A DNA stretch of 64,000 bases from Bacteroidia bacterium (GTDB lineage: Bacteria; Bacteroidota; Bacteroidia; UKL13-3). Below are positions 1 to 8,407 of this stretch, in pieces. How positions within the stretch are numbered: the first letter of the stretch is position 1; every line of letters begins with the position of its first letter. The notes beneath the pieces were generated by a model that was given only the letters and a program-made list of their open reading frames with translations, had not been told where the DNA came from and made no database searches. The stretch covers positions 1-64,000 of the forward strand of contig JAKLJI010000011.1 of the NCBI GenBank assembly GCA_023151275.1. The letters run 5' to 3'. The position numbers were made by a program, and so were the translations under genes.

Positions 1-48
1 AAATCAAACATACCGGATTATTCCGGAACCAACTCCTTTTTTTATGCC

Positions 49-330
49 CTAATTTTTAAACGTCTTGGACGGATGTGTATTTTGGTATGAAAAGTGGAGT
101 TGAAAATCATGTATAGTCTGAACCGTAATCTCTTTTCTGTTTAAAGCCTTTTCCATCCATAATAGTGTAGAAATAACTTTGGCTAATGTACTTTTTCCAC
201 TTCCTTGATTTCCGATAAAAATCGTGACTTTTTTAAGGTCTATCCATCCATCATTTTCTAGATAGCCTTCCTTGATTGGACCGAAATTTTTAACTCGTAT
301 TTTGCTCATGATTTTTGGAATCGTTGTCAA
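49..330 (-). pseudogene. Truncated AAA-family ATPase (N-terminal part only)
   Basis: The 93-residue product begins like the stand-alone AAA ATPases of the SMC/RecF-like group (KNFGPIKEG, then a strong Walker A motif GNQGSGKST near residues 41-49). Those proteins normally run to several hundred residues with Walker B and H-loop motifs; here a TAG stop ends the frame after about 93 residues, and the 48 bases left to the window edge do not clearly continue it. A more natural start is the internal ATG at 309 (MSKIRV). It is probably the remnant of a larger ATPase, perhaps of defence or overcoming-lysogeny type, but the missing part prevents any functional call. No partner gene is visible downstream because the window ends. 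Confidence 0.55.
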
Positions 331-473
331 ATTTAGTGCTTATTTAAATCTTTGGCTTCATATTTTATAGTTTTCAAAGATTCCTTATTTTATAATTCTG
401 TTTTGTAAGCCAGGTTCAACAGTTTTAAATAGGAAATTGGGCATGATTTTCTTGCCTGCCGCATTCATCCCTC

Positions 474-1241
474 TCAATTGTCAAGCCATTTTTTAAAATC
501 CGTGTATTTTTCCAGGCTTACAAATACATCCTTTTCCGGACTGGGATTCAATTGCAACTTTATCTTATTGGCTGCATACTTTGTCATCTTCTGGATACTT
601 GCACTCGAAATGATAAATTGCCGGTTAATGCGAAAGAATTGCTGCGGGTTCAAAAGTCCTATCAATTTGTCTAATGAAAAATCAATGGGAAACTGACGCC
701 CTGTTTTGGTTACCAAATAGGCCAATTTGTCTTCGGCATGGAAATAAGCAATTTCTGAAACTTCCAGGGTGTGGAAATTGCTGCCACTGGATACCAAGAA
801 CCGATTTTTGTAGCTTTCTTCCTTGGGAATAAAATTGGCTAACAAGGCTTTGAAATCAATTCCTCCGGTTGAAAAATGTGCATTCAGCTTTTTGTACTTT
901 TCAATGCTCTTTGCCAAATCATCTGCGTTGATGGGCTTTAGCAAATAATCAATGCTGTTTACCTTAAAGGCTTTGATGGTGTATTCATCAAAGGCAGTGG
1001 TGAAAATAACCGGCGCACTAATGTCCGCTTTTTCAAATATGGAAAAGCTCAAGCCATCTTCCAGGTGAATGTCCATAAAGAACAGATCTGGCTGCTTGTT
1101 GGTAGCCAGCCAGTTTACGGCAGCGCTTATCGACGATAAATGGGTGATGATTTCAATTTCAGGTTCGCATTTGCGAATCATCGCTTCAAGCCGTTTGGCT
1201 GCCAGGCTTTCATCCTCAATGATTAAGGCTCGTATGGTCAT
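474..1241 (-). CDS. LytTR-family response regulator
   Basis: This 255-residue protein has an N-terminal receiver domain (acidic pocket IIEDE near residues 7-11, phospho-acceptor D57 in FFMDIHLED, conserved T/K region in FTTAFDEY and LLKPI) and a C-terminal LytTR DNA-binding domain (about residues 145-250, with FFRINRQFIIS). It is the output half of a LytS/LytTR-type two-component system. Its ATG overlaps the TGA of the upstream histidine kinase gene in an ATGA junction, so the two are translationally coupled and almost certainly form a pair. LytTR proteins bind two short direct repeats about 21 bp apart; such a pair lies upstream of the kinase gene at 3683-3716. The regulated genes are not known. 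Confidence 0.93.
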   Translation of the reverse strand: MTIRALIIEDESLAAKRLEAMIRKCEPEIEIITHLSSISAAVNWLATNKQPDLFFMDIHLEDGLSFSIFEKADISAPVIFTTAFDEYTIKAFKVNSIDYLLKPINADDLAKSIEKYKKLNAHFSTGGIDFKALLANFIPKEESYKNRFLVSSGSNFHTLEVSEIAYFHAEDKLAYLVTKTGRQFPIDFSLDKLIGLLNPQQFFRINRQFIISSASIQKMTKYAANKIKLQLNPSPEKDVFVSLEKYTDFKKWLDN

Positions 1242-3610
1242 GTTAGGCTTTTGATTAAAGGAATCTTGGAAATATAACTTTGGTTGGAGATGTAAAATTC
1301 GGTTGGAATGGGTGTCAAAAGTTTGTAGCGTTCCTGAATGTTTTTTATCCCTACTCCTGTTGAGGGCATTTGTTGTTCGCGCAATTGCAGGTTGTTTTTT
1401 ACCAGCAATTCCTGATTGCTTGGGTTATATAGTTCAATAATTAAAGGACTTTGATTTGAAATGCTATTGTGCTTTACAGCATTCTCAATCAGCAATTGCA
1501 GAGTTAGCGGTGCTATGTAGTAATCTAGCACTTCTTCACTCAGGTTTATTTTCACCACCAGTTTGTCTTCAAACCTAATTTTTAAAAGAAAGGTAAAGGC
1601 TTCCACAAACTCTATTTCGGTTCTCAAGGTCACAAGTTCGTTGTCTTTTTGTTCCAACAAATACCGGTACGATTTGGCCAGTTGGTCAATGAACTTTTCC
1701 GATAAATTAGCATCGATATGCACCAGTGAGGAAAGTACATTCAAGCTGTTGAACAGAAAGTGGGGATTCACCTGGTTTTTCAGCGATTCAAACTGGGCTT
1801 GAGCAATTCCTTTTTCAATTTCTTCCTTCTCGGCATGCATGCGTTCTGTAATATCCCGGTTACTCCAAACCCGGCCTACAACCTGGCCTCGGATGAGTTG
1901 GGGCTGAAGTATTCCTTCTAAAACACGCTTGTTCTTTAGGTACATAACCATGCGCTTGCGTTCTTCCTGTTGTGTTGCTGCAATGCGTTTTATGGGCTCA
2001 AGCGCTTCCGGATTTTCAAGTTGCCCCACCAAATAGTCCAATACTTTGCTGTTTCGTTTTTCTTGTAGCACTTCATCGTCCAATTCCCACATGTCTTTGA
2101 AGTTTTGATTGTAATACAAAATCTGGTCTTCCATGTCGGTGAACAGGATACCCTCCGAGGTTGATTCAACAATGGCGGTATTTATCGACAACGAATGCTG
2201 GATTTCTTTTTCTGCCTGTGCCCTGAGCATAGACGATACCAACAACTCGCTTGCAATATGCAGCATGCCCAAATCTTCGGGTGTTAGTTGTGCATGGCTT
2301 TCCAACCGCGAATAGCCAATACAGCCGTAGTATTTCTCGTTACGGCTAACTGGAATCAGATACAACATTTCTGCATCTAAACGAGCACAAAGGCTTTCCA
2401 ATTCAGGTGAATTTGCATTTTTTATGCCTGAAACCAGCTTCTTCTGTTGCATTTCAGCAATCAGCCATTGCGCTTCTTTATAAGCAAGCTGCATGGCCCC
2501 GGGAGTTTCACTCTCCTTTCGATTTTTAACATCTTGCCAGAGCGCAAAACATGTCCATGCTAAATCTCGGCTTGTTTCCTGCTCAAGCAATAAAAAGGCC
2601 TTGTCGCTTCCGGTAAAGGTGCCGGTTTCTTGAAGCATGGTGTTTACCGCTTCCTTAAAATCTACATTTAAAAATTGTGCCGAAATTCGTGTAATCAGTT
2701 CGTTTAGTTCGTGTTGATGCTGTCGTTTCTTATCCATGTTCACCCGCTCGCTATTGTCGCTGCATATGCATATCAAGCCTTCAATCAGGGGTGTTTGTAA
2801 GGCATTTACCAGCTTGCATTCAATGGGTTTTTGTTCGCCCCATTTGGTTTGCATCCGCCATTCGCAAGTAATCGTTTCCGTTTCCCGGCTCAACCAAGTT
2901 TCAAGCTTCTCCTTAAAAGTTTGGGCATCTTGATCTACAAGAAGGGAGAAGAATCCCACTCCTACATAGAGTTCTTCAGGTTGGTAGCCGCTTAGTTTAT
3001 GGATAGAATTGCTGCAATACCGCAATTTGCCATCAGGTTGAATCACCAGAATCACATCCTGAATGTTCTCAATCAGGTTTTCAAAATACTTTTCCAGACT
3101 GCTCTCCAAGGCCTTTTCACGCTGTTGCTGAATGGCGCTGAAGTAGTGAAACAGGTTGATAAAGATTAAGTAGGAGTTGAAGATAAACAGACTAATGACT
3201 CCATCCAGGAAAAAGGTTTCCAGGTTTTGTTGCGGTTGCTCAAGTTGTTTGCTTTTGCTAAAACCATATAAAGGGTCCATAAGCTGGGGGAGGGCATAAT
3301 CGACCAAATAAACAATCGCATAGGTAAATAAAGTGCCCAGAAGCAAGGAGGCCACTAAACGCGAGTAAGGTTCAGTGAACCACGAATAGCGCTTTTCTGT
3401 AAGGGTAAAAGTAACCTGTGCCGCTTGCCACAAACCCAGCGAAAGCAGAAATACATTGGTGGTATAATACAAAAAGATAAACGGGTCGTCTTCACTTAGC
3501 AGGAAATGGTAGAACCCAAACAAGCTGCCCACCAACAGCGAGCTTATCACTTGGATTTTCCAACTGCTTGCCAGTATTATTTGTGCTTTTTCTTGTTTGG
3601 GGTAATGCAT
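1238..3610 (-). CDS. Membrane sensor histidine kinase, LytS type, with PAS-GAF-PAS
   Basis: The 790-residue protein starts with about four hydrophobic segments (residues 1-170), followed by a PAS domain (about 175-290), a GAF-like domain (about 297-455), a second PAS domain (about 470-590), and a His_kinase/HATPase module of the LytS class. The phospho-accepting histidine lies in NQVNPHFLFNSLN near residue 613, and the N box is in LLIENAVKHNS. It autophosphorylates at the inner membrane and passes phosphate to the LytTR regulator encoded immediately downstream with overlapping stop/start codons. The double PAS plus GAF arrangement suggests small-molecule or redox sensing in addition to the membrane input, but the ligand cannot be told from sequence. 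Confidence 0.92.
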   Translation of the reverse strand: MHYPKQEKAQIILASSWKIQVISSLLVGSLFGFYHFLLSEDDPFIFLYYTTNVFLLSLGLWQAAQVTFTLTEKRYSWFTEPYSRLVASLLLGTLFTYAIVYLVDYALPQLMDPLYGFSKSKQLEQPQQNLETFFLDGVISLFIFNSYLIFINLFHYFSAIQQQREKALESSLEKYFENLIENIQDVILVIQPDGKLRYCSNSIHKLSGYQPEELYVGVGFFSLLVDQDAQTFKEKLETWLSRETETITCEWRMQTKWGEQKPIECKLVNALQTPLIEGLICICSDNSERVNMDKKRQHQHELNELITRISAQFLNVDFKEAVNTMLQETGTFTGSDKAFLLLEQETSRDLAWTCFALWQDVKNRKESETPGAMQLAYKEAQWLIAEMQQKKLVSGIKNANSPELESLCARLDAEMLYLIPVSRNEKYYGCIGYSRLESHAQLTPEDLGMLHIASELLVSSMLRAQAEKEIQHSLSINTAIVESTSEGILFTDMEDQILYYNQNFKDMWELDDEVLQEKRNSKVLDYLVGQLENPEALEPIKRIAATQQEERKRMVMYLKNKRVLEGILQPQLIRGQVVGRVWSNRDITERMHAEKEEIEKGIAQAQFESLKNQVNPHFLFNSLNVLSSLVHIDANLSEKFIDQLAKSYRYLLEQKDNELVTLRTEIEFVEAFTFLLKIRFEDKLVVKINLSEEVLDYYIAPLTLQLLIENAVKHNSISNQSPLIIELYNPSNQELLVKNNLQLREQQMPSTGVGIKNIQERYKLLTPIPTEFYISNQSYISKIPLIKSLT

Positions 3611-3682
3611 TATGTTCGTGCTACAAAATTACTTCCTGAGCATTTTCCCAACCAGCCATTCCGGTCTGTTTGCCCATTTCGG

Positions 3683-3716
3683 GGAGTGAATCCCAAAAAC
3701 TCAGGAGTGAATGCCC
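3683..3716. promoter_or_regulatory. Candidate LytTR-type binding site (direct repeat, 21-bp spacing)
   Basis: GGAGTGAATCCC at 3683 and GGAGTGAATGCCC at 3704 share a 9-base identical core and start exactly 21 bp apart, two helical turns. LytTR regulators are known to use paired direct repeats of about 9 bp with this spacing. The site lies in the 341-bp divergent region between the histidine kinase gene and the small beta-barrel gene. Assignment to the neighbouring regulator is inference. Confidence 0.45.
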
Positions 3717-3922
3717 AATTGGAATAAATAAGGTAGTACCAAGATGCGGCATTTTGGGCAGATTGCCTAAAGGTTCATTCTGACTTCTTCAAAGATTCAG
3801 TGGCATATTTTCTTCCAAGGATTTAAAAAACCGGAGCACCAATTCACGAACATTTTTTTGGAGTTCAATCCAAATTCATCCGCATTCATGCACGCTCATT
3901 TTAGCAAGCCCAAACCTGCGAA

Positions 3923-3930
3923 TAAGTTTG
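3923..3930 (+). promoter_or_regulatory. Candidate -7 promoter element
   Basis: TAAGTTTG matches the Bacteroidota -7 consensus TAnnTTTG and lies 21 bases before the ATG of the beta-barrel gene, predicting a short leader. I do not see a convincing -33 TTG at the usual spacing, so activation by the neighbouring LytTR regulator could be needed. Confidence 0.35.
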
Positions 3931-3951
3931 CCAAAATAAATCATACAAACC

Positions 3952-4518
3952 ATGAACTACCTAGTAATTGCCTTAGTGCTTCTTGCCTCGCCGCTGTTAA
4001 GCCAGCCGCAGACCCTATCTGTAAAACCTGCATTTGAATTGGAAATAGATCCCCTGGCATATGCACTCAAGGGCTATTCCTTGCACGGCATTGTGCAGCT
4101 TAAGCAAACCCGATTCGATTTGGGTACTTATGGCATTGAAACCCCCGGAAAACTTACGGGCAACGAGGGCTTTTCGGTGCGCACAACCGGCTTCGGAATC
4201 AAAGTAAATCAGCTTTTTGGTACGGTAAAAGGCGTATATACCGGTATCGACTTTGGTTATGCCGAAACCACGGCAATCCACGAAAAAACACAGTTACAAG
4301 ATCAGGGACATTCCCTTAGCTTGGGTGCGCATCTGGGCTATCGGTATTTTCCTTTTCTAAAGAAAAGCAATGCCCTTAGAGGCATTTACTTAACACCTTG
4401 GGCAGGTATCAGCTATACACAACCCTACGATAAAATTAACCTTACTACCTACACAAACAATCGCCTGGGTTACTTCGCTGCGCTTCATTTGGGTTATAGG
4501 TTTAATGGTTGGCGCTAG
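3952..4518 (+). CDS. Secreted small outer-membrane beta-barrel-like protein
   Basis: The 188-residue product has a Sec signal peptide (MNYLVIALVLLASPLLSQ) and then alternating polar/hydrophobic strands with aromatic ends (YRYFPF, LGYRF), ending in LGYRFNGWR. This looks like an 8-stranded outer-membrane beta barrel or a lipocalin-sized barrel of the Bacteroidota type. I do not recognise a named family. It is divergent from the LytS/LytTR pair and the shared 341-bp upstream region holds a candidate LytTR site, so it may be the target of that system. Function unknown. Confidence 0.75.
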   Translation: MNYLVIALVLLASPLLSQPQTLSVKPAFELEIDPLAYALKGYSLHGIVQLKQTRFDLGTYGIETPGKLTGNEGFSVRTTGFGIKVNQLFGTVKGVYTGIDFGYAETTAIHEKTQLQDQGHSLSLGAHLGYRYFPFLKKSNALRGIYLTPWAGISYTQPYDKINLTTYTNNRLGYFAALHLGYRFNGWR

Positions 4519-4570
4519 CATATTTTGCAAGATAAAAACTGTTGGGGTAAATGTTATTTGTAAAGATTTT

Positions 4571-4656
4571 ACAGTTTAAACAAAAAGCCCTAAGATTGCC
4601 GAAAATAGCTATGCTTATTTTTGTCCTTTTCGTCTATTACGCTAAATGTAAACTGT
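4571..4656 (-). repeat. attC-like imperfect palindrome, copy 1
   Basis: An 86-bp stretch is bounded by a perfect 8-bp inverted repeat (ACAGTTTA at 4571 and TAAACTGT at 4649), with inner complementary tracts CAAAAA (4581) and TTTTTG (4618) and a central near-palindrome AAAATAGCTATGCTTATTTT. Its right part (4631-4660) is a diverged copy of 5512-5541: CGTCTAT, GCTAAATGT and CTGT are shared in order. On the minus strand it directly follows the stop of a broken kinase-like gene, the place where an integron attC site would sit. The R' core motif is imperfect, so the name is tentative. Confidence 0.35.
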
Positions 4657-4660
4657 AGTT

Positions 4661-5148
4661 TTACTTATTAGTCCAAAACTCTTTCGTAGTGTAAAAAACA
4701 GAGTCAATAAAATACAGCATGTCATTTTTTGTTAATACGTTCTCGTCATGCAAATCTTCTAATATTATTCCTAGGTCAGGATTAACATAATCGTTATTTC
4801 GATTGTTGATAAAACCGTTTGCCTCAAGAAATAACTTTACTTGTTCAAGTCTGTTTCTTGAGTTATTGTCACAAATGACTGTTTTACTACCGCGTAAAAA
4901 TTTCCACTTTCTTTTGTAAAGCCGATAAGTTCGTAAGCTGTGTCTGGGAAAAAGAAGTTGTGTAGAAGAAGATTATGAAAATAGTCTGTCCAAAAACTAT
5001 GGTAAATTGCATCGTTTAATTTTAGAACATGTTCGGAGTCTTTGATATAGACACGTTGTTCGGCAACCTCACTTACATTCTGAGAGAAGTCAATGTCCTT
5101 AATCCAAAGATTTCGTTCCGTTACGAAACTTTCTAACTTCTTTGTTTC
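4661..5148 (-). pseudogene. Broken kinase-like (phosphotransferase fold) gene
   Basis: The minus strand encodes, in one frame from about 5148 to 4837, a kinase N-lobe-like stretch (KKLESFVTERNLWI, EHVLKLNDAIYHSFW, FFFPDTAYELIGFTKESG) and, after a one-base frame change near 4840-4850, a matching C-lobe (VKLFLEANGF, then LGIILEDLHDENVL and LYFIDS, then TAA at 4661). HDEN and the following FID resemble the catalytic HxDxxxxN and DFG-equivalent loops of small kinase-like proteins found in Bacteroidota accessory DNA. No start codon is found after the in-frame TAA at 5149. The frameshift and missing start indicate decay. Product specificity is unknown; I infer a stand-alone kinase-like protein of about 170-190 residues. 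Confidence 0.6.
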
Positions 5149-5282
5149 TTATTCTCGGATTTGCTTTGAGCTTTCAATCTCATGGCTTGATTGCGAGCCA
5201 TTGTCAAGGTAACTGGCGATTGCTTGGATAATAGCTCTAAAGCTAACTTGGCTCTTTCCTGAAATGATATTGTGTAATTCAT
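5133..5282 (-). CDS. Small basic protein (49 aa) upstream of the kinase-like gene
   Basis: An ATG at 5282 opens a 49-residue frame beginning MNYTISFQERAKLALELLSK and continuing through MARNQAMRLKAQSKSE to TAG. The amphipathic helix pattern and the tight overlap with the downstream kinase-like frame suggest a real small gene translated together with it, as in two-gene cassettes. The longer 76-residue frame over the same bases has unlikely composition. Part of the same decayed island; whether it is still expressed is unknown. I do not assign a function. Confidence 0.45.
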   Translation of the reverse strand: MNYTISFQERAKLALELLSKQSPVTLTMARNQAMRLKAQSKSENKKQRS

Positions 5283-5453
5283 TCTTGGGATGATTATTCA
5301 GCGGGATGAAAGTACAAAAATTCATGCTGAACCGAAACCTTTTAAGGGAAGATAGTTGTTGTCCAATCAAAATGGGCAATTTGGTTCGGAATTTAGATCC
5401 GAGGATGAAGAAGTAGAGGTTTTATTTTCACTCCTAGCTTGGAGCCTGGTATC

Positions 5454-5535
5454 GGCCAACACGTTCTAGAACAAAAAAAATCCTGATGATGCTTAGCTTG
5501 TCAAGGCATTACGTCTATAATGCTAAATGTTAGCT
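5454..5535 (-). repeat. attC-like imperfect palindrome, copy 2
   Basis: Read on the minus strand the 82-bp element starts AGCTAAC and ends GTTGGCC, close to the attC outer motifs RYYYAAC and GTTRRRY, and these arms pair at 5 of 7 positions with one G-T. Inside, TTATAGAC pairs with GTTCTAGAA except for one mismatch and one unpaired base, as attC L boxes often do. It also holds two small perfect stems, GCATTA/TAATGC and GCTAA/TTAGC. It lies between two groups of broken minus-strand genes and shares its GCTAAATGT segment with the copy at 4571-4656. Confidence 0.4.
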
Positions 5536-5605
5536 GTTCGTGCCTTTTCTTAGCTGAGATGTTTTGCTTTGCTTTCCGCTTTGTTGATGTCGTGGCCCGT
5601 AAAGC

Positions 5606-5722
5606 CTAAAGATTGTGTTTTTCTTTGCTAGCACGAATGAAGTTGCTTATAGCTTTTTCTTCAGCTTCGGTCAATGGTCTTGTATCAACTACAAAATCAA
5701 CTTCAAGAAGTTCTCTTATTAG
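5606..5722 (-). pseudogene. Decayed small ORF fragment
   Basis: An open frame of 39 codons (LLEVDFVVDTRPLTEAEEKA, then ISNFIRASKEKHNL and TAG) has clearly coding-like composition but no start: it follows a TGA directly, and the ATA at 5719 stands where ATG is expected. A second coding-like tail (SENSREILLKIKETPIDLN, stop) lies just upstream between 5757 and 5820. Both look like remains of short accessory genes on the minus strand, upstream of the attC-like element. Function unknown. Confidence 0.4.
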
Positions 5723-5818
5723 TCAGCTATTTTTTCTCCTTAGAAATAATTGTTTGTTAATTTAAGTCAATAGGAGTTTCTTTTATTTTCAACAAAATTT
5801 CCCTTGAATTTTCAGATA

Positions 5819-8353
5819 TCAAGCCACATAATACATCTCTACAAAGCCCTTGTTTTTTGCTTGAATTTTTCCTCGGGCTTCAACCGCAATATCTTCACCT
5901 AACAGTTCGCGGGTGGCTTCACTAATGTTTATTTTTCCTGCTTCAGAGTTTTGTTCCATGCGGGCTGCAGTATTTACGGTATCGCCCCAAATATCGTATG
6001 CGTATTTTTTACTTCCAACAATTCCCGCAACTACTGGTCCACTGTGTATGCCTATCCGTATGCCAAAGCGTGAATTGCCTGATTCCATGTATTCACGTAT
6101 TTCAATTGCTGCTTTTACTACCCGTTTGGCATGGTCGTGTTGTGGCATGGGTAAACCCGAAACCGCCAGGTAAGCATCGCCAATCGTTTTTATTTTCTCC
6201 AATCCATGCCGTTCAATAATTTGATCAAATGCACTAAAACATTTGTCAATTTCATTTACCAGTTCTTCCGGATTCAATTGGGCACTTATTCCTGTAAAGT
6301 TTATAAAATCGGTGAAGAGTACCGTTACTTCAGGATACAAGCGCGCTCTCGATTTTCCATATTCTTTTAATTCCAATGCCACTTCTTCCGGTAAGATATT
6401 CAGCAATAAATCTTCTGATTTTTTCTTTTCAAGTGTAATCAGTTTGTTTGATTTAAGGGTGTTTGCATAGTTTCGGTAAACAAAGAAAATAAACAAGACA
6501 AGTAACACCGAACCTGCAATAAATGCATTGCGTTGCATGGCTTTCGATTTTAACTCAAGCCGTTGTACTTCCTGCACCTTTTCTTGGGTGCTTATTATGC
6601 CTTGTTGGATTTTTTTCTCCTGCTCCAATATGGTTAATTGCCTGAGTCTTTTCTCTTTTTCAAGTTGCTCTTTTTGCAATTCTGCCAAAATACGCAAGCT
6701 ATTGAGTTTCTCTTTTTCTTTTTGTTCTTTGGCCAGTTCCAATTCTTTTTGATTTAGCACCAAAGCCTGCTTTTGTTTTTCTGCCAGAAGCGATTGTTTA
6801 CTTAACTTTTCATCTGCAACTTTTCGCTCCGTTTCAAACAAGGAATTTAATTTGTCAATTTCATACTTGCGTTCGATGTTTGAAAACTCTCTAATTTTTT
6901 CCTGATTGAGAATACTCTCTTTTACTTTGCTGTATTGCTGAAAGTATTTAAAGGCACTATCGTATTGTCTTTTGTATTCATATCCTGAAGAGATACTGGA
7001 AAGGGCGGCACGTTTTGAATTGAGTAATTGCAAGGAGTCTGCCATTTCCAATGCACGTTTGCTGTTTCGAATTCCATCGTCCAGTTTTCCGCTGTTAACT
7101 TGCAGACTAGCCTTGTCGTTTAAAACTTTGACATAGAGCTCAAAATCACGGTTCTTTAAAGCCATTTGGATAGCTTGGTCGTAGCTTTCAAGGGCTGCTG
7201 CGTTTCGTTTAATCGATTCATTTACCCGTCCAATTCTCCATAAATTGGTTGCAACCTCAGACTTATCATCCAGCTTGCCGGCCACTTCTTTGGCTTTTTG
7301 AAAATAGGTCATGGCTGAATCAAACAAATTGTTGTTCCAGAAAATGACACCCATATTGCCATAGGCTTTGGCTATTCCTTTTCGGTTTTCAAGCTCCTCA
7401 TAAAGTTTGAGTGAATTGTTGCAAAAATGAATAGCCTGTTTCAATTCATTGTTAAACCCATACACTGAGCTCAATTGAAACAAATTGTTTGCTGCACCTG
7501 CTTTGTTTCCAAGCTCTTCATCAAGCCTTAATGCTTTTTGATAAAAATCCAGGGATTTGGGCAAATCGGTTAATTTGAAATAGGTATTTCCTAGGCTTGA
7601 ATAAATGTCAGATAACAGGTATTTATACCCTGCTCGTTCATAGATTTCTTGCGCCTTTCTAAATTCTGCTGCAGCAGTTTTAAAGGATGCATTCAACAGG
7701 TAAATTTGTCCGAATAATTTGTGGTTTGAAGCAAGGCCGGTCTGATTGCCAATTTTATTATTTACTTCAAACGATTTGCTATTCCATGCCAATCCAATAG
7801 AATCCTGACGTTGGTCAATAGCAACAGCTGCCATGCAACGGAATGCTCTCGAAATGCCATCCTCTTGCTTGAGTTCTTTGAAGGTTTCCATGGCAAGGAC
7901 GGCATGTTGCAATGCGGATTTTAATTGATGTTCAAGTAGCCTTTCAATTTCGGCTTCCATGAGCAGCGCCGAAGCTTTGACCTCTTTTTTGTCTAACCGT
8001 TCCGATTCTTGCTTAGCGGTTTCAATCCAATAGCGCGCTTGTTGTTTATCAGATAAGCTGAGGTAATTTCCTGCAAGTGCAATGGCAAATCTCGATTTCC
8101 AATACCAATCATTTGATTTGCTTGCCAATTCCCGCCCTTCTTGTCCATGGACAATGCCTTGTTTTGGCTGAATAAAGGTATAGCCTTGTGTTAGCCGTAG
8201 TAGCAAATCCAATCGTTGTGGTACTGTTACTTTATTTTGTTTTAAAGCCGTAACCAATGAATCAAAACGAACCAGACTCTGTGCTGCAGAGTCTGGTTCA
8301 AAGAATATCAGGGCAAAACCCAGAATGAATAAGTATGGTACTTTTTTAATCAA
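5819..8353 (-). CDS. TPR-repeat adenylate cyclase (class III), membrane bound
   Basis: The 844-residue protein has a signal peptide, about 400 residues of tetratricopeptide repeats (for example YEELENRKGIAKAYGNMGVI), a long charged coiled coil (about 490-610), a transmembrane helix (AFIAGSVLLVLFIFFVYRNY, near 620), and a C-terminal class III nucleotidyl cyclase domain. Metal-binding aspartates are in LFTDFINFT and TIGDAYLAV. The lysine in LEKIKTIGD and the aspartate in YDIWGDTVN are the adenine-selecting pair, and the transition-state Asn and Arg are in VNTAARME, so ATP rather than GTP is the likely substrate. The TPRs are placed in the periplasm and the cyclase in the cytoplasm. It sits 54 bp downstream of a universal stress gene on the same strand. 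Confidence 0.92.
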   Translation of the reverse strand: MIKKVPYLFILGFALIFFEPDSAAQSLVRFDSLVTALKQNKVTVPQRLDLLLRLTQGYTFIQPKQGIVHGQEGRELASKSNDWYWKSRFAIALAGNYLSLSDKQQARYWIETAKQESERLDKKEVKASALLMEAEIERLLEHQLKSALQHAVLAMETFKELKQEDGISRAFRCMAAVAIDQRQDSIGLAWNSKSFEVNNKIGNQTGLASNHKLFGQIYLLNASFKTAAAEFRKAQEIYERAGYKYLLSDIYSSLGNTYFKLTDLPKSLDFYQKALRLDEELGNKAGAANNLFQLSSVYGFNNELKQAIHFCNNSLKLYEELENRKGIAKAYGNMGVIFWNNNLFDSAMTYFQKAKEVAGKLDDKSEVATNLWRIGRVNESIKRNAAALESYDQAIQMALKNRDFELYVKVLNDKASLQVNSGKLDDGIRNSKRALEMADSLQLLNSKRAALSSISSGYEYKRQYDSAFKYFQQYSKVKESILNQEKIREFSNIERKYEIDKLNSLFETERKVADEKLSKQSLLAEKQKQALVLNQKELELAKEQKEKEKLNSLRILAELQKEQLEKEKRLRQLTILEQEKKIQQGIISTQEKVQEVQRLELKSKAMQRNAFIAGSVLLVLFIFFVYRNYANTLKSNKLITLEKKKSEDLLLNILPEEVALELKEYGKSRARLYPEVTVLFTDFINFTGISAQLNPEELVNEIDKCFSAFDQIIERHGLEKIKTIGDAYLAVSGLPMPQHDHAKRVVKAAIEIREYMESGNSRFGIRIGIHSGPVVAGIVGSKKYAYDIWGDTVNTAARMEQNSEAGKINISEATRELLGEDIAVEARGKIQAKNKGFVEMYYVA

Positions 8354-8407
8354 ATTTGGGTGAATGAAGTGTTATTTATTCCAGGCTTAGATGTTTTGTA
8401 AAATGGG

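Noticed and set aside
3506-3727. Plus-strand 73-codon ORF over the start of the histidine kinase gene
   Set aside because: It is antisense to the clear membrane domain of the kinase and covers the candidate LytTR site.
5149-5379. 76-codon minus-strand ORF in the decayed island
   Set aside because: The overlapping 49-codon frame at 5133-5282 has better protein-like composition and starts at ATG with a sensible helix; the 76-codon frame looks like its shadow, though it is in frame with the kinase remnant after a TAA.
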